From the NCBI GenBank assembly GCA_026168805.1, contig JAPFDS010000012.1, positions 22,673 through 86,672 on the forward strand: a stretch of 64,000 nt of DNA. Reading direction: 5' to 3'. The position numbers and the translations under genes are program-made. The stretch is from Caryophanales bacterium (GTDB taxonomy: Bacteria; Bacillota; Bacilli; Bacillales; Amphibacillaceae). The notes under the pieces were generated by a model, which saw only the letters and a program-made list of their open reading frames with translations, had not been told where the DNA came from and did no database searches. Each line of letters opens with the position of its first letter. Position 1 is the stretch's first letter. Below are positions 27,447 through 36,878 of this stretch, in pieces.

Positions 27447-29096
27447 TTGAGTATAGTTGAAGTATTAGCCATTATTATATTCATAATTATCGCTTTAGTC
27501 ATTACAGTACCTATTGTGTTTTTCGTTTGGATGTACTTTATAGACGCGAAACAAAAGGAACACTCAATTTTAAGGAATTATCCAGTTCTTGGAAATATCC
27601 GTTATGTGTTTGAAAACATCGGACCAGAACTTAGACAATATTTATTCTCGGGGAATAGAGAAGGGAAACCCTTTTCTCGCCATCAATATATTAGCGTTGT
27701 AAAAGCCGGTAAGTACAAAACTCGTATCCACTCATTTGGATCAGAAAGAGACTTTGAAGAACCAGGATTTTACATTCAAAATAAAATGTTTCCAATGCTT
27801 CATGAAGAACTACGCATTGATCAAGAACCTAAGATTGAATCAAAAGTATTCGAAATTGAACATGAAGGAATTATCGGTCGTAAAGAACATCGTGAAGACG
27901 CAACAATTGAACCAAACCTATTAGCAGACGAAGACGCAGTCATCATCGGAGAACATACATGTGAAAAACCTTTCGTCGCAAAAGGACTCGTCGGTCAATC
28001 AGGAATGAGTTATGGATCCCTTGGTAAAAATGCAATTACAGCTCTTTCCAAAGGACTTAACCTCGCTGGCGGATCATGGATGAACACAGGAGAAGGTGGA
28101 TTATCACCGCACCACTTAACAGGTGGAGTCGACATCATGATGCAAATCGGGCCAGGAAAATTTGGCGTACGTACACATGACGGCGAATTTTCACTAGAAG
28201 AATTCAAGAAAAAAGCAGCCATTGAACAAATCAAAGCGTTCGAAGTAAAACTCGCACAAGGTGCAAAAACACGTGGTGGACATATCGAAGCCGAAAAGGT
28301 TACCGAAGAAATTGCAGAAATTCGTAACGTAAAACCATTCACAGGTATCGACAGTCCAAACCGTTTTAAAGAATTTAACACAACTGAAGGACTACTAGAC
28401 TTCGTAACAATGTTGCGCAGAGAAGGTGGAAAACCAGTTGGAGTGAAAATCGTTGCAGGATCAAAGTCAGAAGTAGAAGACTTTGTTAAAACAATGGTAG
28501 AACTCGATCAAGTTCCTGACTTCATCGCCATCGATGGTGCTGAAGGTGGAACAGGAGCAACATACCAAGAATTATCAGATGCTGTTGGATTACCATTATT
28601 TACAGCACTTCCACTACTCGATGAATTACTGAAACAACACGGCATTCGTGATCGTGTAAAAATTATCGCAGCAGGAAAACTCGTCACACCAGACGCCATG
28701 GGATACGCCCTTTGCCTCGGTGCAGACTTACTCAACACTGCTCGCGGCATGATGATTTCAGTCGGTTGTATTATGGCTCAAGTTTGCCACAACAACACAT
28801 GCCCAGTAGGAGTAGCAACAACAGATCCGAAAAAAGAAAAAGCACTTGTCGTTGAAGAGAAACAATACCGCGTAGCAAACTACATCGTTTCATTGCGCGA
28901 AGGCCTATTCAACGTAGCAGCTGCAGCAGGAGTACCTTCACCAACACTACTCTCAGCTGAACACATCATTTACAAAGCACCAAACGGCCAAATGATGACA
29001 GGTAAAGAATATCAAGAACACTTAGTATCCACTCGTTCTGAACTTATTGGAGTCGATCCGGTACAGTCTAGTGGGGATAAGAGACAGATTGGGTAA
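27447..29096 (+). CDS. FMN-binding glutamate synthase-family protein (YerD-like)
   Basis: A 549-aa membrane-tethered protein. An N-terminal helix (about 5-30) precedes a glutamate synthase central/FMN domain: KPFVAKGLVGQSGMSYGSLG, LNLAGGSWMNTGEGGLSPHH, IDGAEGGTGATYQELSDAVG, and the Fe-S type cysteines MAQVCHNNTCPVGVAT. It lacks the amidotransferase and C-terminal domains of full GltB, as B. subtilis YerD does. Electron donor and substrate are unproven. The start is TTG with AAGGTGGAGG upstream. A hairpin terminator follows, and a relic of a second copy lies at about 30.1 kb. Confidence 0.85.
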   Translation: MSIVEVLAIIIFIIIALVITVPIVFFVWMYFIDAKQKEHSILRNYPVLGNIRYVFENIGPELRQYLFSGNREGKPFSRHQYISVVKAGKYKTRIHSFGSERDFEEPGFYIQNKMFPMLHEELRIDQEPKIESKVFEIEHEGIIGRKEHREDATIEPNLLADEDAVIIGEHTCEKPFVAKGLVGQSGMSYGSLGKNAITALSKGLNLAGGSWMNTGEGGLSPHHLTGGVDIMMQIGPGKFGVRTHDGEFSLEEFKKKAAIEQIKAFEVKLAQGAKTRGGHIEAEKVTEEIAEIRNVKPFTGIDSPNRFKEFNTTEGLLDFVTMLRREGGKPVGVKIVAGSKSEVEDFVKTMVELDQVPDFIAIDGAEGGTGATYQELSDAVGLPLFTALPLLDELLKQHGIRDRVKIIAAGKLVTPDAMGYALCLGADLLNTARGMMISVGCIMAQVCHNNTCPVGVATTDPKKEKALVVEEKQYRVANYIVSLREGLFNVAAAAGVPSPTLLSAEHIIYKAPNGQMMTGKEYQEHLVSTRSELIGVDPVQSSGDKRQIG

Positions 29097-29118
29097 ATTA
29101 AATAGAAGGTATTATCTT

Positions 29119-29160
29119 CCCCCCTGCTAACTTTTGTTTGAGTTAGAGGGGGGATTTTGT
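29119..29160 (+). terminator. Terminator of the GltB-like gene
   Basis: CCCCCCTGCTAAC pairs with GTTAGAGGGGGG (one mismatch) and is followed by ATTTTGTT. Confidence 0.8.
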
Positions 29161-29331
29161 TCCAAATTAAAGTGCCGCATTCATAACCTTGCAGTAAACG
29201 AATTTATTTATTCTTGCTTATAAACTGGAGTACACCCTTTAAATAATAGCAATAGTGAGATATTTTGACTTAGTATCTTGCAAATAGTAAATTCATTGAC
29301 AATAATCTATAGAAAAGCGAGAGTGTAAAAA

Positions 29332-30054
29332 ATGAAAAAGCCATTAATAGGCATTACTGTATCCATGGATACAGACCAATCATTCCATCGAACGAGCGAA
29401 GAAAATATCCAAGCGATCGTTCGAGCAGGTGGTATACCTGTTTTATTACCCAACTTAGAAACAGAACAAGAAATTGAGGAGTTGTCTAATACCCTTGATG
29501 GGCTATATGCTACGGGTGGAGATGACATTAACCCAATCTTATATGGAGAAGAGCCTATTGAAAAATTGGGCGTAACAGTACCTATGCGTGATCACTTCGA
29601 ATTAACGATCATCAAGCAATTTCTCTCCAAAGGAAAGCCATTTTTAGGTGTGTGTAGAGGTATGCAAATGTTGAACGTTGCAACTGGTGGAGATTTATAT
29701 CAAGATATCCATTCCCAGCACGATAAGAAATTATTACAGCACACCCAAAAGACATTACTAAAATACGGCGCTCACTTTGTAGATATTTCTGAAGACAGTT
29801 TGTTATATAAAATCATAGGAAAAGATAAAATTATGGTAAATAGTTTACACCATCAATCGTGTCGGAATATAGCTGACTCTTTTAAAGTAAGTGGAAAGGC
29901 TAGTGATGGAATAATCGAATCGATTGAAAGTAAGAAGCATGATTTTGCCCTAGGAATTCAATGGCACCCTGAAAGCATGTTAGAAAGTGATGACGGATTG
30001 TCATTAAAGATATACCAAGAATTTATTCAAGCCTGTAAAGTCCATGCAAACTAA
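29332..30054 (+). CDS. Gamma-glutamyl-gamma-aminobutyrate hydrolase family protein (peptidase C26)
   Basis: A class I glutamine amidotransferase-like hydrolase of 240 aa. The nucleophile Cys is in PFLGVCRGMQMLN and the catalytic His/Glu in IQWHPE; GLYATGGDDINP is the conserved start of the fold. Enterobacterial PuuD of this family frees GABA from gamma-glutamyl-GABA. The rest of a Puu pathway is not next to it, so other gamma-glutamyl substrates are possible. Confidence 0.85.
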   Translation: MKKPLIGITVSMDTDQSFHRTSEENIQAIVRAGGIPVLLPNLETEQEIEELSNTLDGLYATGGDDINPILYGEEPIEKLGVTVPMRDHFELTIIKQFLSKGKPFLGVCRGMQMLNVATGGDLYQDIHSQHDKKLLQHTQKTLLKYGAHFVDISEDSLLYKIIGKDKIMVNSLHHQSCRNIADSFKVSGKASDGIIESIESKKHDFALGIQWHPESMLESDDGLSLKIYQEFIQACKVHAN

Positions 30055-30071
30055 TTGATACATATAGAAAT

Positions 30072-30109
30072 CCCGTTCTAACGCTTAGAGAATCTAGAAC
30101 GGGGTTTTT
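30072..30109 (+). terminator. Terminator of the C26 hydrolase gene
   Basis: CCCGTTCTA pairs with TAGAACGGG and is followed by GTTTTT. Confidence 0.8.
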
Positions 30110-30118
30110 CCATTTGTC

Positions 30119-30252
30119 TTATGAGGAACTACGTATTGACCGAGAACCAAAGATTGAAACAAATGTATTCGAAATTGAGCACGAAGGAATTGGCGTAGCT
30201 TATTGGAGTGGATGCAGTACAGTCTAGTTCTAAATCTAAAAGAATTGGATAA
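30119..30252 (+). pseudogene. Deletion relic of a second GltB-like gene
   Basis: Bases 30119-30191 match the GltB-like gene around 27802-27875: the relic reads EELRIDREPKIET then VFEIEHEGI, against EELRIDQEPKIES in the intact gene. Bases 30197-30252 match its last codons (LIGVD, VQSS, then a final IG before the stop, though shifted in frame). The roughly 1.15 kb between is missing. Differences are spread along both blocks, so the duplicate is old and dead. Confidence 0.8.
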
Positions 30253-30263
30253 AAGATAATATA

Positions 30264-30312
30264 AACCCCTTTTGATTTGGGTGTGGTTAGACCCAAATCA
30301 AAAGGTTTTTTT
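30264..30312. terminator. Strong bidirectional terminator
   Basis: CCTTTTGATTTGGGT pairs perfectly with ACCCAAATCAAAAGG, with an eight-base loop and seven T on the plus side. It ends the dehydrogenase gene on the minus strand and anything reading through from the left. Confidence 0.85.
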
Positions 30313-30321
30313 GCGTAACAG

Positions 30322-31464
30322 CTAATATTCTATTTGGTCGCTTGGTTCTGGTTTAAATAATTCATTTGCAACTTCTCTTTGATATCTATTTTCTTCTTTT
30401 GCTTTTGTAAACAAGTGTCGAACATTCTTGCGACATAAATCTTCAATATCATTAACGACTGCCTGTGGGGACGGATCTACAAGTCCAAACACAACTGCAT
30501 CATAAGCACGAACAGAACCTAGATTAACAACAAAATCGTTGATAATATCAATGCCTTTTTCTCTGATAATAGCGTCTCCACCATCTGAGACTGGTATATT
30601 TGCCGCCTCTACAATAAGGCTGGCATTAATTTTGTATGCATTCCCTTCATGTATGGCATCTTCAAGGGCACATGGAATGATAATATCCGAGTCGACTTCC
30701 AACCATTCTAAGTTTGAGCGGACAATATAGTGCTCCTCAAAGGAGTCTTGATCCATTTCACCATATTCATTTTTATATTCAATTAGCTTAGGAATGTCTA
30801 ATCCATCTTCACATGTAACAAGCATATTTGCATCAGCAATTCCAGTTACTTTATATCCGAGTTCGTGTAATTTAAGTGCACAACTAGCACCTACACAACC
30901 AAATCCTTGAATAACAACTTTAGCGTCTGCTTTACCCTGCTTAAATTTCCATGCTTCGTCTGTTGCAAATGCAGCACCATAACCGGTAACGATATCATTC
31001 ATCAGTAAACCATCTATTCGTTTAGTCAAAAGGGTGTCATAATCTTTAATTCCTTTTAAGACGACCGGATCTTCCTTCATTGATTTCGTTAGAGGAATAT
31101 CTATTCCATAGTCATCAAATACGTCTAAAATATCCTCATATTTTGTACCTAAGTCATTTCCTAAGGACACTCCATTATCAATATAAGGCATCATAGCAAC
31201 AAGAAATCTTCTGAGCACATCAGAAGCATCACTAGCTTTAAAGTCATAGGCAATCCCCGCTTTACAACCTCCCGTTGTTTCAGATTCAGCTGCAACATAT
31301 TTATAAGCCATAGCCTCAGCTAATCTGATGACTTCATCTCTTGTTACTGATGGATGCATTCTCGTCCCGCCACCTGAATAACCATTTTTCAAATTATAAA
31401 CGACAAGCCAACCCTTTGCATCTGTTTCTGTATCGTTCCAATCTACGACTAAATATGGTTTCAT
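30322..31464 (-). CDS. Glu/Leu/Phe/Val dehydrogenase family protein
   Basis: A 380-aa amino-acid dehydrogenase homologue that would convert an L-amino acid and NAD+ to a 2-oxo acid plus ammonia. The N-terminal substrate domain has GYSGGGTRMHP, AMAYKYVAAE and TGGCKAG with both lysines of the family retained; the nucleotide-binding motif is VVIQGFGCVGASCALKL, then IVEAANIPVS. It is longer and more diverged than classical leucine or phenylalanine dehydrogenases, so specificity is open. It has its own site (GGGGAGACG) and a separate terminator from the TPP-enzyme operon upstream. Confidence 0.8.
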   Translation of the reverse strand: MKPYLVVDWNDTETDAKGWLVVYNLKNGYSGGGTRMHPSVTRDEVIRLAEAMAYKYVAAESETTGGCKAGIAYDFKASDASDVLRRFLVAMMPYIDNGVSLGNDLGTKYEDILDVFDDYGIDIPLTKSMKEDPVVLKGIKDYDTLLTKRIDGLLMNDIVTGYGAAFATDEAWKFKQGKADAKVVIQGFGCVGASCALKLHELGYKVTGIADANMLVTCEDGLDIPKLIEYKNEYGEMDQDSFEEHYIVRSNLEWLEVDSDIIIPCALEDAIHEGNAYKINASLIVEAANIPVSDGGDAIIREKGIDIINDFVVNLGSVRAYDAVVFGLVDPSPQAVVNDIEDLCRKNVRHLFTKAKEENRYQREVANELFKPEPSDQIEY

Positions 31465-31594
31465 TATTACGTCTCCCCAATTTAATATTTTAAGCTAATC
31501 AATCTAATGAATCATTTCTATACTCAAACTGACATTTATTTGCTTTAACATAAATTTGATACCTACTTGAAAACATGTCTTTTACCGTAAGATG

Positions 31595-31640
31595 AAAAAA
31601 GAAAAGCCATACATGGATACGACTCCTTTATATGGCTTCC
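31595..31640 (-). terminator. Terminator of the opp-pepF-TPP enzyme operon
   Basis: On the minus strand GAAGCCATA pairs with TATGGCTTTTC and runs into TTTTTTC, just after the TPP-enzyme stop. Confidence 0.65.
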
Positions 31641-31647
31641 TTAACTT

Positions 31648-33321
31648 TTACTTTGTATGTGGACGGAATGAGCGAATGTATTCTGGTGAATCTTCATAGT
31701 CTAAGATTCCAACAGCTTCTACATCTACAACAACCATATACGATTGTTGGCTAGCTAAGGCGTTCTCGAGACCTTGTTCAAATTCTTTTACTGAAGTTAC
31801 CTTTTCCGCTTCAAATCCCATTGACTGAGCCATCTTGACAAAATCAGGATTTTGTAAGTCAACACCTGTTTTTCTACCGTAGGCTGCTTCTTGGTAATAT
31901 TGTAAAATACCATATCCACTATCATCAAATAAGAGAACAACAATCGGTGCTTCTTCTTGCACAGCAGTAATCATTTCTCCAGCGTTTACCATAAACCCAC
32001 CATCACCAGCAATTAACACAACAGGTTTTTCAGGTTGTCCAACTTTGGCTCCAATAGCCATCGGAAGCCCTTGTCCAATCCCTCCACCAGTCATATGTAA
32101 GTAATTTCTTGGTTCATGTACCTCTACTAACTTATTCCCCCATGTATAACCAGGAATCGTCACATCCGTTAATAAAATGGTATCCTCAGCTAAATGTTTA
32201 TTCATAATGTCGGCAATTTCACCATATGGTTTCACATCTGCACGAAGATCTTTCCTTACAGCTTGACGTACTTCTGTTACTTCATGAACATAGGATTCTT
32301 CTGGCGTGATATCTTTACTTTGTAACACTGTATTTAATTCTTTTAGTACTGCTTTAGCATCCCCGATCAATCCATATTTTGTATTATAATTTCTGTTGAA
32401 GGCATGTGGATTTAAATCAATATTAATATGATTTTCTGGTAGTGGCAGTGTACCTTCCATTGTTTCCGTTTCTCTAAAGCGAACTCCAACACTTATAAGT
32501 AAATCTGATTTCTCAAGTAATTCAATGAACTGTGGTGTAGCTGCGAAGTTTCCAATACAAAGTGGATGCGCTTCATCGATACCACCTTTTCCAGATTCAC
32601 TTGTCACTACACCAGGCTTAATCTTTTCAATGAACTTTAATAGCTCCTCGGAAGCACCTGAATGAATGATTCCATCACCCGTCCACATAACCGGACGTTT
32701 AGCCTTTATGATTTCTTCGATTATTTCATTTGGAAGTACAACGTTAGGCTCTGTATCTTTGCATGTCTCTACTGCAATCAACTGGTTGGACGGAACAATT
32801 TGTGCTTGAAAATTTGTCGGAATCGAAACAGTTACTGGACCTTTAGGTACTTCTAGGGCATCCTTTATAGCTGTACGCATAAAAGGAGTTATTTGATTTG
32901 GAAGTTTTAACAGATAAGAGGATTTGCCTGCACCTTCCATCATTTTTTGTTGATCTTTACTTTCGTGTATATAGCGTAAGTCCTTACCAATAAAGTTAGA
33001 ATCTGCCTCTCCACTAATATGCAGTAATGGCGTGCCTGAATTCCATGTTTCTGTAAGAGAACCTGCTCCGTTTCCTGCTCCAGCTCCAGTACTTGTTATT
33101 ACAACACCTAATTTTCCCGTCGAACGAGCATAGGCATCTGCCATATTTACTGCTCCACTTTCACCGCGTGCCGTGGCGATTCGAATAGAACCTTCTTCTA
33201 GCAACGCTTCATATATCGGCATATTATGAATACTAACAATACCAAATATTGTATCTACACCTATGTTCACAAGCTCTTGTACAATTGCGTCTGACACTGT
33301 TACGTTTTTTTTATACGTCAT
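31648..33321 (-). CDS. Thiamine pyrophosphate-dependent enzyme (acetolactate synthase/benzoylformate decarboxylase family)
   Basis: A 557-aa three-domain TPP enzyme. The PYR domain has the activating Glu in ARGESGAVNMADAYAR, the central domain follows, and the PP domain has the metal/TPP motif in AGDGGFMVNAGEMITAVQEEAP. No acetolactate synthase small subunit or FAD-specific context is seen. Its place right after pepF suggests action on a 2-oxo acid from peptide-derived amino acids (inference). It starts 23 bases after pepF ends, with TAGGAGAGG before the ATG, and is the last gene of the peptide operon. Confidence 0.8.
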   Translation of the reverse strand: MTYKKNVTVSDAIVQELVNIGVDTIFGIVSIHNMPIYEALLEEGSIRIATARGESGAVNMADAYARSTGKLGVVITSTGAGAGNGAGSLTETWNSGTPLLHISGEADSNFIGKDLRYIHESKDQQKMMEGAGKSSYLLKLPNQITPFMRTAIKDALEVPKGPVTVSIPTNFQAQIVPSNQLIAVETCKDTEPNVVLPNEIIEEIIKAKRPVMWTGDGIIHSGASEELLKFIEKIKPGVVTSESGKGGIDEAHPLCIGNFAATPQFIELLEKSDLLISVGVRFRETETMEGTLPLPENHINIDLNPHAFNRNYNTKYGLIGDAKAVLKELNTVLQSKDITPEESYVHEVTEVRQAVRKDLRADVKPYGEIADIMNKHLAEDTILLTDVTIPGYTWGNKLVEVHEPRNYLHMTGGGIGQGLPMAIGAKVGQPEKPVVLIAGDGGFMVNAGEMITAVQEEAPIVVLLFDDSGYGILQYYQEAAYGRKTGVDLQNPDFVKMAQSMGFEAEKVTSVKEFEQGLENALASQQSYMVVVDVEAVGILDYEDSPEYIRSFRPHTK

Positions 33322-33344
33322 TATACCTCTCCTACAATACTCAT

Positions 33345-35165
33345 TTAATCGTCTGTATAACTCTTTTCTAGTTCATCTACTAAATAACCGACATATTCTA
33401 CCGCTCGTTTAATCGGTTCCGTTTCAGTCATATCGATTCCTGCCTGACGAATTAGTTCTAGTGGCGCTTTAGATCCCCCAGCTTCTAACACATTTAACCA
33501 ACGTTCAACAGCTGGTGCTCCTTCTTGGTCGATCATTTCCGAAACAGCCGTTGATACTGTTAAGCCTGCCGAATATGTGTATGGATATAAGCCCATATAA
33601 TAATGCGATTGCCGCATCCATGTAAGGCCTGCGCCTTCATCAAGTTCAACTGTGTCTCCCCAAAACATCTTTAATATGTCGAGTTTTTCTTTGTTTAGAA
33701 CAGTAGCTGTAATAGCAGTTCCATCCTCTGCTAAGCGATAGACTCTTCTTTGTAACTCTCCTTCAAGTAAATGTGTCACAAAGTTATGATAGTACGTTTC
33801 AAGCATTTGTAAAATAACCCAGCGTCTCATGCGATTATCCTCTGTTTTAGATAGCAAATGCTTTCCTAACAAAAGTTCATTTAACGTTGAAGGTGCTTCG
33901 ACAAAATAATAAGAGCTCTCGAAGTTGATCATGACTTGATGTTTACCAGAAAAATGAGAATGTACCGCGTGACCTAACTCATGAGTTAGTGTAAAGGCAC
34001 TCTGCATCGTTCCTGACCACGTTAACAAAACATATGGATGCGTTCCATAAGGGCTCGAGACGAAAGCGTCTGTTGACTTGCCAATATTATCTGCTAAATC
34101 AATCCACCGCTCCTCCATTGCTTTTTTTGTAATGCGTGTATACTCCGGTCCTAGTATTTGCACTGATTCAAGGATTAGTTCTTTCGCCTCTTCATAAGAA
34201 ATTTTAGGACTATACTCTTCATCCAGCTCTGCTTTTAAATCACAAAACTGCATCGTATCTAACCCTAATACACGTTTTTTAAGTCGTGCATATGAACGCA
34301 TATGAGCTTTTAATTCTCTGAGAATAACATCTAACTGATTATGATACATTTCTTGCGTAACCTTTTGCGGTTCAAGCAACATATCTGTCACAGATTCATA
34401 ATTACGTAAACGAGCCATCGTTACTTGTTTTTTTATTTCAGTCGCATATACTTCTGCATAGGTTTGTTGATACTGACTAAGTGTTTGAATAAACGATTCA
34501 TACGCATTTCTTCGTACATATTTGTTCGGTGAAGGCTCATAAGTATTCTCATATAACTTAAACGACATCGGTAACACCCGACCTTCTTCATCTTTTGTCG
34601 ATGTAAAAATCATGTCTGAGGATTTACTACGTTCATAAATATTATTAGGAGCCGAAAAAACATCTTCTAAGGCAGCAAGGACTTCTTCTGTCTCCATCGA
34701 TAATGAATGTTTCTTTTCCTCTAACACGTCCCGTAAATGTACAGCATATTTCTCGAGTCCGGTATCTTCAGCAATATATTTTTCGATTAGTCCTTCCGGT
34801 AATTCTATAATTTCAACTTTAACAAACGAAGTTGCCTCTTTTAATGCTGCCTCTAACGAACCAACCTTTGACCATTGAGCTTGAAATATTGGATTTGTCC
34901 CATCCGTCGATACATTTAATTCAGCATACGTATATACATGAATAAATCTTTTTTTAAGTGCTTCTCTAGCTTCAATACATGCAAGCAACACTTCTGCACC
35001 CTCTGCAATTCTACCTTTATATTTCCTAACAAGGTCAAAGTCATTCCGAATAGCATCTACTTCTGCTTCCCATTCTTCCTTCGTTTGAAACAGATCCGTT
35101 AAATCCCATGTGAGCTCCTCTGGGACTTCTTCTCTCCTTAACCTCTTAACAGCTTTATCTGTCAT
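33345..35165 (-). CDS. pepF: Oligoendopeptidase F (M3 family)
   Basis: A cytoplasmic zinc oligopeptidase of 606 aa, the usual PepF length, that cuts short peptides after import. The HExxH zinc motif lies in TLTHELGHAVHSHFSG, with the third ligand Glu in ESSYYFVEAPSTLNE. The N-terminal RREEVPEELTWDLTDLFQTKEEWE and the C-terminal YPYTYSAGLTVS are typical. It lies 15 bases after the M20 gene and downstream of oppBCDFA, so transport and hydrolysis are linked. Confidence 0.95.
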   Translation of the reverse strand: MTDKAVKRLRREEVPEELTWDLTDLFQTKEEWEAEVDAIRNDFDLVRKYKGRIAEGAEVLLACIEAREALKKRFIHVYTYAELNVSTDGTNPIFQAQWSKVGSLEAALKEATSFVKVEIIELPEGLIEKYIAEDTGLEKYAVHLRDVLEEKKHSLSMETEEVLAALEDVFSAPNNIYERSKSSDMIFTSTKDEEGRVLPMSFKLYENTYEPSPNKYVRRNAYESFIQTLSQYQQTYAEVYATEIKKQVTMARLRNYESVTDMLLEPQKVTQEMYHNQLDVILRELKAHMRSYARLKKRVLGLDTMQFCDLKAELDEEYSPKISYEEAKELILESVQILGPEYTRITKKAMEERWIDLADNIGKSTDAFVSSPYGTHPYVLLTWSGTMQSAFTLTHELGHAVHSHFSGKHQVMINFESSYYFVEAPSTLNELLLGKHLLSKTEDNRMRRWVILQMLETYYHNFVTHLLEGELQRRVYRLAEDGTAITATVLNKEKLDILKMFWGDTVELDEGAGLTWMRQSHYYMGLYPYTYSAGLTVSTAVSEMIDQEGAPAVERWLNVLEAGGSKAPLELIRQAGIDMTETEPIKRAVEYVGYLVDELEKSYTDD

Positions 35166-35180
35166 GTTTACTCACCCTTT

Positions 35181-36374
35181 TCAAGTGGTTTCATTGTATT
35201 GATCCCAATAGTCTAATGTTGCAGCTACTAAAACCTTAGCACCATTTAATAATGATTTTTCATCGATATCGAATTGTGGATGATGATATGGATAAACAAA
35301 TCCCTTTTCTTCATTGGCTGAACCCGTAAAGAAATACGTTCCAGGTACTTCTTCTAAAAAGAATGAAAAATCTTCTGCCCCTAAATTCGGCTCCATTCGG
35401 ATAATGTTTTCCTCAGGAATAACATCTTTTGCCGCATGGATTAACAACTGATTCATATTATGGTCATTTTTTGTAGCTGGGGATCCAAAGTTATAATCAA
35501 GTTCATAATCAGCTCCAAACGTTTTACAGGTATGCTCAATCATCTGTTCAATGAGTTCATATATCTGTGTCCTCAATCCCTTGTCGAATGTTCTTACCGT
35601 TCCTTTAAGAATTGCTTTTTCCGGAATTACATTTGCCTCATCGCCTGCCTGAAATGCACCTAATGTGAGTACTGCCGATTTAAGTGGATCTATTTTTCGA
35701 CTAATGACTTGCTGTAAATTATTTGTTAATTGACTTCCCACCGCGATCACGTCGATTGTATCCTGAGGAAAGGCAGCATGACCACCATTCCCTTTAATCT
35801 CAATCGTAAAATCATCCGCAGAGCTTAATACATACTCATTATTATGTAATATATGATCGACAGGAATATAGTTTTCCATATGCGTTGCAAAAATAACATC
35901 TACTCCGTCACGTAGGGCACCGTCCTCAATCATCGCTTTGGCACCACCTGGATCTTTTTCTTCGGCATGCTGATGAATAAAGACGACATTTCCTTCTAGA
36001 TCATCTTTCATTTCAACAAGTACTTTTGAAATCCCAAGCGCTATAGCGGTATGTGCATCGTGCCCACAAGCATGCATAACTCCCTTATGTTTAGACTTGT
36101 ATGGAACGTCATTTTTCTCATCTATAGGCAAAGCATCAAAGTCCGCTCGAATTGCAACTGTCTTTCCAGGCTTACCACCTTTTAACGTTGCTACTACTCC
36201 GTTCCCTCCAACATTTCTACGTACATCCAAGCCTAGTTCTTCCTGATAATCAGCTATATACTTTGCTGTTTCTACTTCTTCAAATGATAACTCAGGATAC
36301 ATATGAAAGTGTCTTCGTAAGCGAACCATTTCGTCAAAATTTTCTTCTAATCGAGTAAATATCTTTTTTTTCAT
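35181..36374 (-). CDS. M20 family amidohydrolase (N-acyl-amino-acid/hippurate hydrolase type)
   Basis: A 397-aa metallo-amidohydrolase. RRHFHMYPELSFEE at the N-terminus, DALPIDE, MHACGHDAHTA (metal Cys/His pair), HQHAEEKDPGGA and GAEDFSFFLEEVPG are the signature of the IAA-aminoacid/hippurate hydrolase group, which removes acyl groups from amino acids. It sits in the opp operon, so N-acyl amino acids or peptides are plausible substrates. ATG at 36374 is used; the GTG at 36386 overlaps the ribosome binding site AAAGGAGTG. Confidence 0.9.
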   Translation of the reverse strand: MKKKIFTRLEENFDEMVRLRRHFHMYPELSFEEVETAKYIADYQEELGLDVRRNVGGNGVVATLKGGKPGKTVAIRADFDALPIDEKNDVPYKSKHKGVMHACGHDAHTAIALGISKVLVEMKDDLEGNVVFIHQHAEEKDPGGAKAMIEDGALRDGVDVIFATHMENYIPVDHILHNNEYVLSSADDFTIEIKGNGGHAAFPQDTIDVIAVGSQLTNNLQQVISRKIDPLKSAVLTLGAFQAGDEANVIPEKAILKGTVRTFDKGLRTQIYELIEQMIEHTCKTFGADYELDYNFGSPATKNDHNMNQLLIHAAKDVIPEENIIRMEPNLGAEDFSFFLEEVPGTYFFTGSANEEKGFVYPYHHPQFDIDEKSLLNGAKVLVAATLDYWDQYNETT

Positions 36375-36413
36375 CGTGTATCTCACTCCTTTATATGCTT
36401 ACATGCAACTAAT

Positions 36414-36797
36414 CTATGAATAATAATAAACAAGAACTAATATAGATATACAAATAGATACGGTAGAAAATAACAAAACGACCCTCAGTATCCAATGTTT
36501 TATACGATGTTTAAAATCTTGGACAAAGGTGTCATTTTTCATTTTTAGATCTATCCGTTCCATTGCGTTCGACTTGCTCATAAGACCAATACTTATTTTT
36601 TTAAATCCTGAAATAAATAAAGAGACAAAACCGGAACTTACAATTAAGCAAATTCCCCCAATTAAAAGTCCAATTAATCCTGATAAAAATGTAGCGTTTA
36701 TGATTTCTAGAATATCCCACTTAAAAAAATAAATAGATACTAACCAAAAAATAATAACACTCACACTTATTAGACTTAATTTCTGGCTTTTTTTCAT
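36414..36797 (-). CDS. DUF3899-like small membrane protein
   Basis: About 127 aa with three hydrophobic helices (about 7-27, 34-62 and 101-125) and a basic/polar loop between the last two. The pattern and the place within an oligopeptide permease operon resemble DUF3899 proteins of Bacillaceae, whose role is unknown. The start is uncertain (ATG at 36797 or GTG at 36806); neither has a strong ribosome binding site. Confidence 0.6.
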   Translation of the reverse strand: MKKSQKLSLISVSVIIFWLVSIYFFKWDILEIINATFLSGLIGLLIGGICLIVSSGFVSLFISGFKKISIGLMSKSNAMERIDLKMKNDTFVQDFKHRIKHWILRVVLLFSTVSICISILVLVYYYS

Positions 36798-36817
36798 CCA
36801 TCTCACTCAAATCAATA

Positions 36818-36847
36818 GATAGGCATGCATGATAATACATGCCTATC
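36818..36847 (-). promoter_or_regulatory. Intercistronic hairpin after oppA
   Basis: GATAGGCATG and CATGCCTATC form a perfect ten-base stem just past the oppA stop. No T run follows on the minus strand, so it is more like an mRNA-stabilising or partial-attenuation hairpin. Confidence 0.5.
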
Positions 36848-36878
36848 TTTCATTTCAATTACTTGGTTAAAATCTTTA

